From NCBI RefSeq assembly GCF_042242105.1, contig NC_092014.1:4403874-4467873 (forward strand): 64,000 nt of DNA, read 5' to 3'. A program made the translations under genes and the position numbers. Each line of letters starts with the position of its first letter. Position 1 is the stretch's first letter. The notes below the pieces were generated by a model. It worked only from the letters and a program-made list of their open reading frames with translations, was not told the DNA's origin and did no database searches. Of the stretch, positions 26,200 to 39,250 are shown in pieces. The stretch comes from Pempheris klunzingeri (taxonomy: Eukaryota > Chordata > Actinopteri > Acropomatiformes > Pempheridae).

Positions 26200-29100
26200 A
26201 GCAAACTTAATGAAAGTTGGGCTAAGAATCTGAACTTTAAAGAACACAAACGGCTTCTTGAATAAAACAGCATTGTTTTTTGATTTATATCTGTTAGTGT
26301 TCAAGAATTTGAGTTATTTTATGGGACACACAGCATCATTTTAGAAATGATGAAGAAGTACTTGACTGACAGGCCCTCTTCAGGTATTCCAGCATCCTCT
26401 TAAGCCCTGAGTCCGCTTCACTTGATGGACTGTTTGTGTTGAGTCACCCCACCTGCAGCACAGGCACAGCCATTCATAACACAGCCGTTTTAACCTGAAG
26501 GCACCGTCAGTGTTTCGCCGTGTGATACGAACCGGTGATGTATGTGCCAAGTGGATGAAGGTGAGGTGTCTTTCTCACTGACAAAGACAGAAAGCCTCAT
26601 ATCCGTCATCATGTCCAGAGCAAGGCAATAGAAACACGGGGGGGGGCAATACATGATATTTCATTGATTCGTGAGGCTAAGTTATCGCTTGACTTCCCAT
26701 TTTGCAGGGAGGTCAGGGTCAACCACCAGTGGAGCTGGAGGTAACTCTTTGTCTGTATCTGAGGATGCTTCAACAGCGTTGATGTGCGAGTCCTCTGGTC
26801 GAGTGCTGGACTTCACTCTGCTCCTCTAAAGTGGCGGTTAGTGAGACTAAACGCAGCTTTGGTGCTAGTTTTGGTGGGAGCTGCTTCTCAACAGTCTGTT
26901 TGCACTGGAGGCATTTCAGTCTCATTTCACCTGTGTGTGTGTGTGTGTGTAATGTGTACTTACAGTACTTGTGTTTTGTTGTGACTACTTAATGTGACAG
27001 AAAAAACAGGGGTAAGGTAAATAAAGGGCCTAATAGTTTATCAGTTTACTTCTGTTGAGGCCCAGTGGTTATCCACACTATCATCAAGCATATAAAACAT
27101 CAGTAGTTTTTAATGACTTTGATTTGACTCTGATGTGACTGTGTATTTCAAACCTGTACTTTCTAATGTGCTTCATTCTTAGGAGTGCAGGTGTTTTCCT
27201 ACTGGGGGCCATCCGGCCAAATTCATGAATGTTGGAAGGAATTTTGTAGCACTGAGACGTTTTGCTCTTTTCAGTTACTGGTAGGATATTTTTCGTTTTT
27301 TGAAGCTGTTTTGTCGGAGAACTTCAAAAGTCCAAATCTTTCCTCTCTGCCTCACTTCCCCTCGCTCTCTCTGCCTTTTTCAGACTTGGACAGAGGTTTG
27401 GGAGAAAGGAGATGAGCAGTTAGGTGAGGTAAAGCGAATGAAATGTGATGTTTGCTCACAGAATATTCATCGTATATCTCCGTCTCTCTGTTGTCAAACA
27501 CATCCGTCTTGCTCTCAGTCTCTCCCTCTCCCATTTGCACTCACTCACCTTCCTGACTTTGAAGTCCCTCGACACCTAAAAGATGCAACTGTGGCAGAGA
27601 GTTAACGCACACGGACGTGCACACAGTCACGCACACAATACGGTTAACGGGCCCTTTAATGCTGAATGGCAGCTCTGCGTCAAGCCATATGTGAGTCCTT
27701 CCCACCTGTTTAAGCAGAGTTTTATGAGCTCTGTCATGAAGCGAGATGGAACATTTCATGGGCTCAGGCCATTAAACGCAGTCAATAGCATGTTATGCAC
27801 ATCAACAAGCACACACACACACACACACAGCAATTATTTGAATAGTTACACCTGTACCCTTTTTTGCTTTTTGTGATGCTGCATAATAGGCTGCATAACA
27901 ATGGATGCATGTACAGATGTAGGTCACCTTGGCAACAGCTATCAAGACACAAATGGTTCTTGTGGCATTGTGAGAAAAACAGTAACACACACGTAAACAT
28001 CAGTGAGGGTGCATGGAGTCCATTCATCAACCCTCTCATGGTGGGAATGCTGATTGCTCGGAGCCTGCGTCGCTTTTTAAAAAAAGAAAATCACATTTGC
28101 TTTTCAGCCGCGTCTCGGATCAAATCCCCACCGAACACCACACGGGGATCTGAACATTCATGGCAGACCGACCACTGAGACTGGCTGTCTCTCCCTCTGA
28201 TATTCACAGGGTGTCGGTGGTGGCAGCACTTGCATGGATTGCCACCGGCTGCATCCTCACATCCTCTCACCCACAACACTTTCTTTTTCTGTCTCTCACT
28301 CTCTGTGTAGTCTGTCCTTTCTTATTCCTTTTCTTAGCTGACTCTTGCTCCCACCTCTGCCGCCCTTCTCTCATTGCACATTTCTTTTACAGAGCACCAT
28401 ATCTCCTTATTCTGTTTTTTCCTCTGCCTTTCTCCTTCCTATCTCCTTCACCACTTGGCATATTCTGTTTCTGATAATTTACCTGACGTTGCAGGCAAGA
28501 CCAACACTCTTCATGAAACACAGTGAGAAAATGTTATGTGTTGCATTGTATTCATTTAGATAAACGCATGTAAAACAAGGCTTTCAAGTCACATGGACTC
28601 ACAAGTGGCTTGACGGTTTGGAAACAAGCAAGATTAGACATTTTGATAAGAGGGAATCAAAACGTATTTTCTAATATCTGTCTTTTGATCTCTCAATTTC
28701 AGCGTATATGGTGATGCACAGTATTACATTTTCTGGAAAATCAGTTGAACTCTTTTTTTTTTTTTTGTTAAGAAAATGACAGAAATGTCTAGTTTTTGCA
28801 GCCCATAGTTATTTAAATACCTGGTAAATAGCACCACTTCATCAGACTGATGCAAAAGTCATATAAAAATCCAATATTGGCACTAAGAGCAATACATCAA
28901 TCACAGATACATCCAGAGATTCAAAAGAATAGATACAACCTTTTATATAAATGGTATCACATCTCTAATGGTTGAAAATTAGAATTGAATCCTATAGTTT
29001 TCTACTGTATCAAATGAATGACAGTGTCGGTGGGATCTGGGTGAAATATGTGAACCTGCATGAGATGGATTGGCTCAAGATTTTCTGCAGGCATTCATGG

Positions 29101-29365
29101 TTTCCAGCTGTTGAGTCTAAACTACTTCGTTGGTCCCCTGACATTTCCTCTAGTGCCACCATGATGTTGACATTTGGGATTTTGAGTGAAATGTCTCTAC
29201 TGTTGTTGGATGAATAGACCTTTTTCAATGGAAGGCATTTTGACTTCTTACAGCAGGAAAAGCACAGGTAGCTGCTTTAGTGTCAGGGTGCTGACACTGC
29301 TTACTGAGACAGAGATATTGTTAATGTTTTTAGTAACAAATCAAAATGTCTGCTGTGAAAAAATT
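26200..29365. other. non-coding interval, no gene recognised
   Basis: No exon matched a known protein. A good acceptor-like tract ends at about 28107 before a GC-richer stretch (28108-28265), but all three frames close quickly. A C-free pyrimidine-rich block follows at 28280-28480. Confidence 0.45.
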
Positions 29366-29369
29366 AGAT

Positions 29370-29480
29370 AGGATGTTCTTTATTTATTCCCACAACTGGG
29401 AAATTTACAACGTTACAGCAGCGGTGGGTAACAAAAATGGAGCGTTCAGTAGAATACAGTATAAACAATAAACTAGTGGA
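29370..29480 (-). mobile_element. LINE 3'-end fragment (Rex/L2-like tail)
   Basis: Read on the minus strand, the segment runs from CGCTGCTGTAACGTTG through a TTTCCCAGTTGTGGGAATAAATAAAG-like end. That is the usual form of a fish LINE 3' terminus with its AATAAAG tail. Only the terminal piece is present. A second, better-kept member of the same family lies at about 58166-58345. Confidence 0.55.
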
Positions 29481-29964
29481 CGGTGATATAAAACAGGAAC
29501 GTGAACATGGTAAACACAGCTAGTGACAGTGTCCCTTTTTTAATTTGTATTATTGTAATATGAGGCCTTACAAACATCACTAATAGCTCACAGGACATCT
29601 TTCTCTTTATTCCTTTAAGTCTTTGGTTTTGTCCTCCAGTTACTTCCCATTGTACTGTCACTCTCCTCAGACAGTGCTGCAGTGCTTGTGAAAAGGAGAG
29701 CGACAAATCACTGCCCCCATCGGTGCAGTGATTTCATGCTACTTAACTTGGGTGGCATTGCTCTCAGCTGCCAAACCAACCGAATTAAAAGGTGGTCAGA
29801 TGAACTCACAGAGTCTGTGTGTCGGTGCTAAAGCACAGCTGATCAGGCTCTACAAGACTACACTAAATTCACATATTTAAAAACTTGTTGCTCATCTTTC
29901 CTAACAGTGTTTACCACAAGTACAATTTATATATTCTTATAATTTTGAATTCTTGAATCATGGG

Positions 29965-30068
29965 GTCGCTCTCTTAATGAAAGAGTCTGGTCTAGACCTG
30001 CTCTTTATGGAAAGTGTCTTGAGACAAGGCTGTTACGAATTGGTGCTATATAAATAAAGATTGGTTGA
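29965..30068 (+). repeat. dispersed repeat tail
   Basis: The segment contains GTCTAGACCTGCTCTTTATG followed by AAAGTGTCTTGAGACAAGG and a GGTGCTATATAAATAAAGATT end. From memory, this ending recurs throughout teleost genomes. Only about 100 bases remain and the full element was not delimited. Confidence 0.5.
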
Positions 30069-31099
30069 TATATCTGTGACATTATAATCCAGAAAAGTAT
30101 TCAATAATTCAATATAATCCTATTGCACCCCTTTTTTTTTTTATTATAGTACTGACACCTGGGCTCCACTGATGAAGGATATTCATCTGTGACGTCTATG
30201 ATGAAAATGATCAACAAAACAATCTCAAGATCCAATTCTCTGGTTTTTATTTTAGTCTGCTGCCATCATGTGGTCAAAATATTCCCTACAGCTCCACCTG
30301 TTGCACCACCTACTGAAGGCCTGTAGCACTGTGTCACGTTTCACTGGAATGAACGGTAGAGGGATTATTAAAGGCTTGGAAGTTGTTTGGAAATACAGTA
30401 TTTTACCACAGCAGATATATTTGTCAGAGCTTCCACAATCAGTTAATGACACGTGAGTGAGCTGGGAATCTCCGATAGAAAAAGTAATGCTGTATCCTGT
30501 CACGTCTAAGTACAGGTGAACAGACAAACGGGTTGACGCTGTTTACGTTCACACAAACTACACGACAGCAGAAGCTCCACCCGGGACCAGTTCACCAAAC
30601 CACGACTAAACCTCCTGTCACCTGCAGAAGAAATGTTGAATATGAAGTATTACCACATCAACAGCATCATAACGGTGATTCTACTTGATAGGTTTTAGGA
30701 TTGTGCATTTCGCATTGCATCTGTTTTGGTTTGGTGAATAAGCAAGATTTGCCTCAACTTTTATTTTGTTAACGTAATAGTCAAGCATGAGTTTAACTTT
30801 GTCAGCCTTGGATGTTCCTAAGCTCCATATCGGCACAACTGCTGCTCTTCTCACTATTGGATGAATAACATGGAACAATAAGCATGTTAACCTTGTGTCA
30901 GCTAGCAGATTAGCTCATATTTCAACATGTAGCTAAATATAGAGGACTAATTCTGACAGAGTTCAGTCATTAACTTTAGACTTTGAATGAAAGTTATATG
31001 ATTTGACCAGTGAGGGGAAAAAAAATCAAGATCTTAAGGTACAAACTTCTCTGGAGCCTTCAGGTTTGTTTGCAGTTGCTTTATTTATTGCCTCAGCTC

Positions 31100-31318
31100 T
31101 GGAAAAAAAAAAAAAAGATAGAGATAGTCTTTCTGTGTGCGCCTGTGTCTATTTCAGCGTGACGTCCTGTGACTGTGTGCAAGTGGACAGCAGCGGCAGA
31201 AAAAGTGTTTGGCAGCAGCTGCAGTCTGACTGCTTCCTGCGAGCTGACAGGAGGAGCTTGACACTTCTCTCTGTGAATTGTACGATCACCACTCTGCAGG
31301 GAGAACAGCACATACATG
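31100..31318 (+). promoter_or_regulatory. possible 5' non-coding exon of grap2
   Basis: GC-richer sequence ending in a strong donor ATG|GTGAGT at 31318/31319 lies 512 bases upstream of the acceptor of the first coding exon. Joining it to that exon gives a 5' untranslated leader. If the exon ends as proposed, its last ATG would open a short frame that overlaps the main start out of phase. The assignment rests only on position and the donor. Confidence 0.35.
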
Positions 31319-31840
31319 GTGAGTAACTCCGTGTTTGTGGGGCACAGACGGCAACAGATTGTCATTTTGAATTATGGTTTGTTGGCCTGCTGTTTTCTGA
31401 GCTGTCAATGCAGACTTTCCTCCTCCTGCACTGAAGGTACAGCATACTGGATCCAATTGCACTTTCCATGAAATGCACTGAGTCCAGATGAAGCTTGTGA
31501 TAGCATATTGGTTTCACCTGTCAAGTCCATTTTGTTAATGTGCGTAAAAGAGAAAAAAGGAGAAAAGGCAGATGAAAACACTTTTTGTGTTGCTTTTGGA
31601 CTGTATATATCTGATAATGCATTATTATGGATACGATGGAAATAACAAAAAGTATAGTCAACATACAAAATGAAACAATAGTCTTAAGTCTTTTCGATGT
31701 CCAGTGCACAGATAGAGCTGCTGTTACATTACAAGGTAAATAGAACTAGAAATGTACTAGTGGAGTAAAATGACATTTGGAAACCTGTGAATTTAACGTC
31801 TTTGTATGTTTTATTTTTTTTTTACTGTAGCTCTGTTACC

Positions 31841-34800
31841 ATGGAGGCTACAGCTAAGTATGACTTTGAAGCCACAGCTCAGGATGAACTCAGCTTCAGA
31901 AAGGGAGAGCGACTGAAGGTAGACAAACATGGACACGCGTGATGCACAACACACTCAAACCCAAACACCTCAGTTTCTCCATAGTTCCTGCTCTGTGTTT
32001 CTCCCATACACCTCTCAAGCTATGAATAGACCTCATTATGAAAATATCCAGATAGTGCACTGTTGGCCTAGTGCTGGAGGCATTTGTATGTAAATCATTA
32101 TTACCTAGATGACTGGACATTTGAGACCTTCATACAGCTGAACAACATTCATCACTGCTCTCTGCAGCACTTTGTAACAGTTTGTGCAACAGGTTAGGAG
32201 AATGTGCTACGACACTGCATCCTGCTGCTCAGATACAAGTTGATTTCCTATTTGCATTTGTCATTGCACTTAAATCTTTATGCCTTTTTGGCTTCTTGAC
32301 AGGAGTGTAACAAAAAGTAAAAAAAAAAAAAAAATAGCAAAGACAGTGAGAGTGCAAACACATGTTGACAGATTGACCACACAACTACAATCATAGCAAC
32401 AGTATTCAAGTGAAGAATGCAAACAGCTTCAGCTCGTCTCAACTGAGGATAAATCTGACAACCAGGGTGTCAACGTTCTCACCTCTGAATCACCATTTCA
32501 CCTCCCTACCCAAGTGATGCTATTCTTCCTCTCAAGTTAAGTGTCAGGTTTATAGAGCTGATTATTCACCCTTAACCAGTTATTTAGGGCTTATTCAGGT
32601 ATTATTCAAGTATTAAAACAATAACATCATAACATTTATTTGAGGTGGATGCTCTGAAAGCTCACTGTGCCTCACATTCAAATGTCTACAGCACTAAGTA
32701 ATGCACAGAATACAGTCAGGAAATAGAGCTAAACACAACAGCAACAAAAAGAGAGCAGGATAAAATGCAAGAACAATCCTCTCAGCTTCGAAAAGACTTT
32801 TCACAGACACAGTTTGCACTGGTAGTTTGTTCCAATCCCAAAGTAACTAAATGCCCTCTGGTGTTGTCAACAAAAACAGAAAAAGACATCATAAAATCAT
32901 TGATTATTATTAAGGCATATAACAAAACAACCATCTGTATAATGTGGCACAAGTCTGGTCTCATGCACCCAACAGCTTCATGTATTTCTGTTGTTGTTAT
33001 GTGAGAAGAATGCCGTATAGTATGTTAATCTGCATGTAACTTCTTTTCAAGTTAATGTGTCTTATGTGATCATGTCCCACTGCGTCAGATTCTGCAGACC
33101 ACCGGAAACTGGTTCAAAGCAGAACTCAATGGAGTTGACGGGCTTGTACCCAAAAACTTCATCAACTTTTATCTACCAAGGTAAAACTAAAGGACACAGA
33201 CAATGTCTGTTTATAAAATTACACTGAATGGAGGCTGAGGTCATCTTCAGAAGAAAGGAAATGATTCACGAGAAACTATTTTTGTCTTGAAACAAAAAAA
33301 AACTTAATCCTGTTGTTTAAGGCTGAAACTCTAGATGAGGTGTTCATGAGACAGTGTACAAGTGTACAAGTGGAAAGGTAGACATCACATCACATCACAT
33401 CCCAGTCCAGAATAAATGAATGGTCACTCAGCAGATACACAGAAGAGGCTTGGTATGCTTTGCACCCCTGAAACCTAATTTTCGGCCTCATCCGTGACTT
33501 CAGCTGGTACCAGGAGGCGTTTAGTCGCAGCGACGCCGAGGAGATGCTGATGTCACAGCCTGTGGGGGCCTTCATCATACGGGCCAGCCGAAATACATCC
33601 CCGGGTGACTTCTCCATCTCTGTCAGGTGCATTCAGTATCTGTTCTACGTGCATATTCTAATTCAGACTATATTTGCCTAACCATAGGCCTTTGTTAAAT
33701 CATATTTACAGCAATAAAAGTTATGGACATTACATCGTTTGAGAAACATTTCTTGACCTCTTGCTGTTGTTTAACAACATGGAATGCTTTGCCACCTTTG
33801 TAAATGTGTAACAGGTAAAAGTGGCCTTTACAAGATCTTTATCTAGGCCGTATATGTTTTTGTTTTGTTTTGTTTTGTGTTTGAGGCCTGTTGCATTCTT
33901 CACCTGCCTCTCCCCGTCTGTCACAGAATGAGCCATAACTAGTTCTTCTACTTACACTTTCAGTTTTACGTATTTTGTAAATATAATTATCTGACCACAC
34001 CACTTCCCCCAGCAGATGCACTTTGTTTCTGAGAAGCCTTCCTGCTCGCAGCTATGCGACAATGACCGTGGTGACATCATGGCCTCACAGTGCCTGAATT
34101 CCCCCACTCACTGATTATGACTGAAATGGTTCATGTAGATAAATCTGCAGCTTCCAAACTTCCTACAAAGCCTGCCGAGTTATTGACACTCACCCAGATG
34201 CAGATGGTTATGGTTAACATCAGGCTAACCTGTACAAATGTAATGCTTTGTTACACGGAAAACATTAACACTCTGTTTTTGACAAAGATACTTTAATATC
34301 TTATTGGATTTAATGACTTCCTCAACTGTTATGCTGTCTAGAAAATATGTGACACAAAAGTCATGGGTCCACTGCCATCTCTTGTGTAACACCAACAGCA
34401 ACAACATTAGAAATAGCTGCTCAATCAGAAACATGTAAATCTCCAACGTCCAATTCAAATCATGGTAGGAGGAGGAACCCCACATAGGAAAATAAAGAGA
34501 TGTGTAGAAGTCGCTGTTGAGATAAAAGTGAGTGAGAGAGATGGTAGTGTCTGTTTGTGTCTGTGATGGAGGGAGGGAGGGAGGCAGCCTGACAGAGAGC
34601 GCTCTTCTTCGTGTATCTCCGCTGGAGGGACAGTTTTAATAACAGCATGCAGCATGCAGCAGCAGCAGCAGCAGCCGTTCTCTCTTCTTTAGATCAACAG
34701 CAATCTGCACATTTCTTTTCCCCTGCTGGTTTCAGGATTGTCAGGATTTGAAAACTCTGAGCTCAGTCCCTTTCTGTTGAGCTAAGTTGTGCCTATGATT

Positions 34801-37580
34801 TGTTATATTTAAAACAGAGAAGTGAGATTAAAATGAATTATGTGTAAATCAACACACATTGATATTGTAGATTAGTGTAATTTTTTATTTTGAAATGCAT
34901 TTTAATCATTTAGTCCTCTTTTGTGTGCAGCTTCATGTCTTGATTATCATATCTTTTTTTTTATTTCTATCAGAACGCCTTGATGTTGTCCATCAATTCC
35001 TCCTCCCTTTACATCCCATTCTTATTCTCTTCTGTCTGGCTCTGGTTGGACCGTGGACATATTATATAACAAGTGTTAAAAGGCCAAACAACCTAGATTA
35101 TGTTTACGTTCTACTTCTAACTCAGGTTACAGACAGATGAAGGCTTTCTAAATCTTGTGCCGACACTTCACGACACGGGAAAAGGCATGCAACGACGCAG
35201 AAAAAGTATTCTCTGTGTTCTGTTCCACTGTAGACATGCAGCAGAGGTGGAGCACTTTAAGGTGATGCGGGACAGCAGAGGGCAGCATTACCTCTGGGCA
35301 GAAAAGTTCCCTTCTCTCAACCAGCTGGTGGAATATTACAAAAGCAACTCAATCTCCAAACAGAGTCAAGTATTCCTGCAAGAGACACAACAACAGGTAA
35401 GAAGCCTAACGTGAGTGATGGACTCCATATATGAGAAATGTACACTCATTGGATTGGACTATAAGGGATCCCAGTACAAACATCCACTGTGGTGTCAGAA
35501 TGTGGTCATTGTAGTGACGAACAAGGAGCAGAAATAAAAACATGTTAGAATGGAATTTTTTTTTGTATCCCATCAGCAAAGAAGAGGCTCAGATAATCCA
35601 CCACCCATACCTGCTCCTCTCCCCACTCCTCCACTCTCTGACTGCCCACCTACATCCAGACCCACACCTACACCTGCACCGCGACAGGTACTCAGCAGCA
35701 GCCCGCTGTGTGTGTCTGTGCTGTATGTCTGTTAGTTTCTGTGTGCTGTCTGTCTCAATGATTGTGTGTACATACTGTGTGCAAGTGTCTAATTTTGTAT
35801 TGTCAAAAGGAATTGTGTAATTGTTTGAATCTCAGCTCCTAATGAAGTGTCCCTCTGCGAGACACGGCGGCCAAAATACAGTGTATGATCACTTTCACAA
35901 CAATATAACGGACAATATGAACAGAAAATATTTGTCCATCTACAGCTTAAAAGATGCTGCAACAAAGAAAAAGATGCCATTCTTATTACTTCCAAATGAT
36001 ATTCTCCTATGGAGCTGTGTAGAACTCTCAGCTCACAAGAGATAACAAGATAGCAAGAGTTAAAACTTATTGCAGCTCTAATATCGTATGAAAATGCTTC
36101 TGGTGAACCTGTAAAGTTCAATGACACTAAATCAGGAATCTTTATTGTCATTATACAAAAGTACAACGAAATTGTATGTAATCCCCTTCAGAGAAGAAAG
36201 CAAACTTTACAGGGTTCACAGAAAGTTAGGGATATTCGACTTTCAGGTGAAATATATGGAAAATGTAAAAAGTGAATGCTACAGTGATATTATATCATGA
36301 AAGTAGGGCATTTAAGTAGAAGCATGCAATAGTAATTTCTTCATCTTAAACAATTTATTGAAAGAAACTCTACCAACAGTGGAGGGTAAACGTAAAATTG
36401 GGATGTGGCCAAAGGACGTCCACTCCTCTCCTTTCTGTGACTCTTCCAGTCTCTGTATCACTGTTCCAACCTCCTGATGACACTCTGTGACCCTCTAAGC
36501 TCAGTGAACACCTCCGTCTGAGGACTTCCTGTTTGAAGCCTCCAGTGTTGAGGTGCTGCTGATCAATAGTTAGGTGTCGTCTTGGTCTCATGATGTCAGA
36601 ATGTGACATCTAACTGAACCAGGAAATGTATTGGTGATGGTTCATCCTGAAATTTCACCTGAAAGCCGAATATCCTCACTTTTTGTGAGTAGTGTAAATA
36701 GATAAATGAAAAGAAAAAGATTAAAAACTGATGGCACAAGGTAGAATATTGCACAGGTTAGTGAGAAGAGGCATGCCCTTCAGTGTTATCGGTGCTGTTT
36801 TTCAGTCTGTTTGTTTTGGCTTTTATTGTCCGGTACCACCTCCCTGAGGGGAACAGTTGGAGCAGATGATGCACCTGTACAGCTCCTGTACAGAGAGCAG
36901 ATTACAGCCGATGATCTTCTGTGCTGTGTTGATGACCCTCCGGTGCGCTGCAGCCCACACTGGGATGCAGTACGTCAGTACACTTTCAACAGAGCATCTG
37001 TAGAAGGACACCAGCAGCTCCTCGGCTAGCGCGTTGTTTTTCAGGACCCTCGGGTAGTGGAGTCGCTGCTGTGACGTCTCGATCAGCGCGCTGGTGTTGG
37101 TTTTGCTGGTTAGGTCATCATCCAGGTGCAGGCCCAGAAACTTAGAGTCAGAGTCCCTCTCCACACGGTCCTCGTTGATGTATATGAGCTGAGGGTCAGA
37201 TCTGTTTCTTCTGAAGTCCACTGTTACTTCCTTAGTTTTTGTGGTGTTGAGGACCAGATTGTTATTGCTGCACCATGGTGACAGTTTTTCCACCTCATCC
37301 CTGTATGCTGACTCACCCCCCCCCCCCATAGACTGAATCCATAGACTGAGTTTGTTGATCTGTCTGTGTCTAATCCTGCTCTGTCTGTGCCCAGCACAAA
37401 GCCTCCTCCGCGCTGCAGGTCAGAGCTCTGTACAGTTTCCACGCAGAGGATTCAGACGAGCTCGAATTCAACGCCGGCGATATCATTGAGGTCCTGGACT
37501 GCTCTGAAGAGGCCTGGTGGAAAGGCCAGCTGAGGGGCAAGACAGGCCTGTTCCCCTCCAACTACACCAAGCCCATCTGA
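31841..37580 (+). CDS. grap2: GRB2-related adaptor protein 2 (GADS-like), complete
   Basis: An SH3-SH2-SH3 adaptor of the GRB2/GRAP family, which in mammals links phosphorylated LAT to SLP-76 at the membrane of T cells, platelets and mast cells. Coding exons: 31841-31918, 33089-33180, 33504-33626, 35234-35396, 35577-35687, 37395-37580. All have GT-AG borders and joining phases, giving 250 aa. The N-terminal SH3 is residues 1-56. The SH2 is about 58-150, with FIIRAS carrying the phosphotyrosine-binding Arg83 and the EF1 Trp119 that selects pYxN ligands. A Pro-rich linker spans about 153-189 and the C-terminal SH3 about 198-248. Residues such as HFKVMRD and FPSLNQLVEYY fit GRAP2 better than GRAP or GRB2. 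Human GRAP2 is about 330 aa with a much longer Gln/Pro-rich linker, so this is a short-linker form or a linker exon was missed between 35687 and 37395. Next to fam83f, as in human. The ATG follows a TTTACTGTAG acceptor and sits in ACCATGG. Confidence 0.88.
31919..33088 (+). other. grap2 intron 1
   Basis: Non-coding. Contains a poly-A run near 32319-32334. No gene or named repeat was recognised. Confidence 0.75.
33627..35233 (+). other. grap2 intron 3 (splits the SH2 domain)
   Basis: Non-coding. Contains a TTTTG-rich tract near 33857-33877 and a short GCA trinucleotide array near 34650-34675. The phase-2 border falls inside the SH2 domain, between SISV and the RHAAEVEHFKV segment. Confidence 0.75.
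36130..37330 (-). mobile_element. truncated CR1/Rex1-type LINE, interrupted by a Tc1-like element
   Basis: On the minus strand, 37329-36823 reads as the C-terminal part of a non-LTR reverse transcriptase: YRDEVEKLSPWC, NLVLNTTKTKE, VDFRRNR, KFLGLHLDDDLT and SVESVLTYCIPVW are typical blocks. The catalytic core and endonuclease are missing. At 36131-36180 the complement of a TTTATTGTCATTATAC tail matches the known 3' end of these elements. The body and tail are split by the inverted-repeat element at about 36215-36694, so the LINE landed first. A poly-C run at 37315-37327 marks the 5' truncation point. It lies in the grap2 intron just before the last exon. Confidence 0.75.
36215..36694 (-). mobile_element. 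Tc1/mariner-like non-autonomous transposon, copy 2
   Basis: About 480 bases, same family as the element at 13823-14528 but in opposite orientation. It keeps the inverted ends (GTTAGGGATATTCGACTTTC and its partner CCTGAAAGCCGAATATCC) and the roughly 70-codon internal frame. It lacks two blocks present in copy 1: one next to the GATGAACC end and one before CACATTCTGACATC. It is inserted in a LINE tail. Confidence 0.8.
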
Positions 37581-38077
37581 GAGGAGAACGCAGACACACA
37601 CATGTACTATTACAGGAACTCATGACTCATAACTTTACCCTAATTTTCAGCCAGTTACAGCTGGCAACTGGCAGCGAAATGCTCAGCGTGTTGTGACACA
37701 AAGCCTCAGCTGTCGAAGCTGCTGTGGAATAAAAATGAGGACTAACTTGTTGGTTTACACACACACACACACAACACACACTGTGCATGAGATTCCACTT
37801 TCTTATCATGGTTAATGCTGTTGGTGTCCTGTACAAGAGATATAATAGGACGACTGTTTGGCTGTCCTCAGTTTTCAGGATCAAAACAAGCTTCCACACA
37901 GCAGTCAATGTCAGCAGATGTTATTTATATATTTAAAGATTTGAAGATATCTGAAAACCTGCTGTCTGTTTTTACAGAACTCCTTCTGACAAAAAATTTG
38001 CATAGTTGTTCTGTAATTACCTGTTTCAGTCACCATATCGACTATAACGTTGATTTTTAAGATGTTATATTTTCAAT

Positions 38078-38083
38078 AATAAA
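38078..38083 (+). terminator. grap2 polyadenylation signal
   Basis: Canonical AATAAA about 500 bases after the stop codon, with no competing canonical hexamer noticed before it. The implied 3' untranslated region runs from 37581 to about 38100 and contains a short CA run. Confidence 0.7.
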
Positions 38084-38109
38084 CTGTTGTGATGAAGCTT
38101 TGACAACAT

Positions 38110-39160
38110 CTGTCCTGTCCAGTGGTGGATTGTAACTAAGTACATTTACTCTTTTCTAAGTACTGCACTCAAATGCAATGTACTAATGTATTTCCACTTT
38201 AGGCTACTTAATACTGCTACTAACACTGTAATAGTAATACTGTTGCTAGTACTGCTACATTTCAGAGGGAAATATTTGCTCCAGTACACTTGTTTCTTTG
38301 CTCCTTGTTACTTTTCAGATTTACATTTTACATGTAAAACAACTGATCAGCTCTTTAAATATGATGCAGTGTTGTAGATTCAACTCCTCAACAGTATATT
38401 AAGTTGTATCTCCACCATGTTTAAGCAGCGGTAATAATGTTTTTATAATATGTGCCACTCTGCCTGATCAATACCTTTTACTTTTGATACTTCTAAGCAG
38501 CTACCATCAATATTTGGATAATAATAATGTATCAAATGACTGTGACTACAGAGAATTATCACCTGAATCTGCAGCGTTATAGGTTAGAGGCATCATAGTT
38601 TCAGCTCAGGCAAGGTTCACATTATATTATCGTAGTTTAGGGACCTTTGAAGTTCTATCTGATTGCTCAACCTCCATAAAACAAAAGTGGTGCTGGTTGC
38701 AAAGGTATGCAAGAGTTTTTGGAAACTAAAATCAAATGTGCATGTAAAAAATATGACACATTTAGAGTATGGTGTCATGACTGGTGCTAGTAAATGATGC
38801 AAATTGACGAGTCCAAAGTCAGTGTAGCCTTTTTAAATACAGAGGAGACATTCAGAAAAGGACACAGAGGTTGTAGAGGGGCTGTAAGCCTCTGTCAAAC
38901 TGAAACTAGGCTTTTTATCTTGTTTGGCCTTCATATTAACTGGTTGTTGGCTTGGTTTATTACCTGGGCTGGTCTGATTTAGCAGCCAAGGAGGGAGGAA
39001 GAAACTCCTCCAGCCCTACAGCCCCTGTGATGCGTTCAAGGTCCGTCTGTAAATTGTTCATTCTGGTTGAAAAGTCTTAAACGTTATCATGTTTTTCAAT
39101 GTTAAATTAAGCACAAGAGGTCTGTGGGTGGCAATGATGAGAATTTAACAAACAGAATAC
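38110..39160. other. intergenic, grap2 to fam83f
   Basis: AT-rich with short GTACTG/TACTT-rich sequence near 38130-38260. No exon was recognised. Confidence 0.6.
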
Positions 39161-39164
39161 GTGA

Positions 39165-39250
39165 ACAATAACTTTATTCATAAAGCACCTTTTATACATA
39201 GAATACAGCTCAAAGTGCTTTACAAAAGAAATGAAAATGAAATCTATAAC
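39165..39250. repeat. dispersed teleost repeat fragment
   Basis: Starts TTTATTCATAAAGCACCTTT and continues CAAAGTGCTTTACAAAAGA, the same type of opening as the repeat at 16184. It is immediately upstream of the fam83f leader. Confidence 0.55.

Noticed and set aside
36823-37329. 168-codon minus-strand frame as a host gene
   Set aside because: Its residues are those of a LINE reverse transcriptase C-terminal part. It belongs to a truncated retrotransposon.
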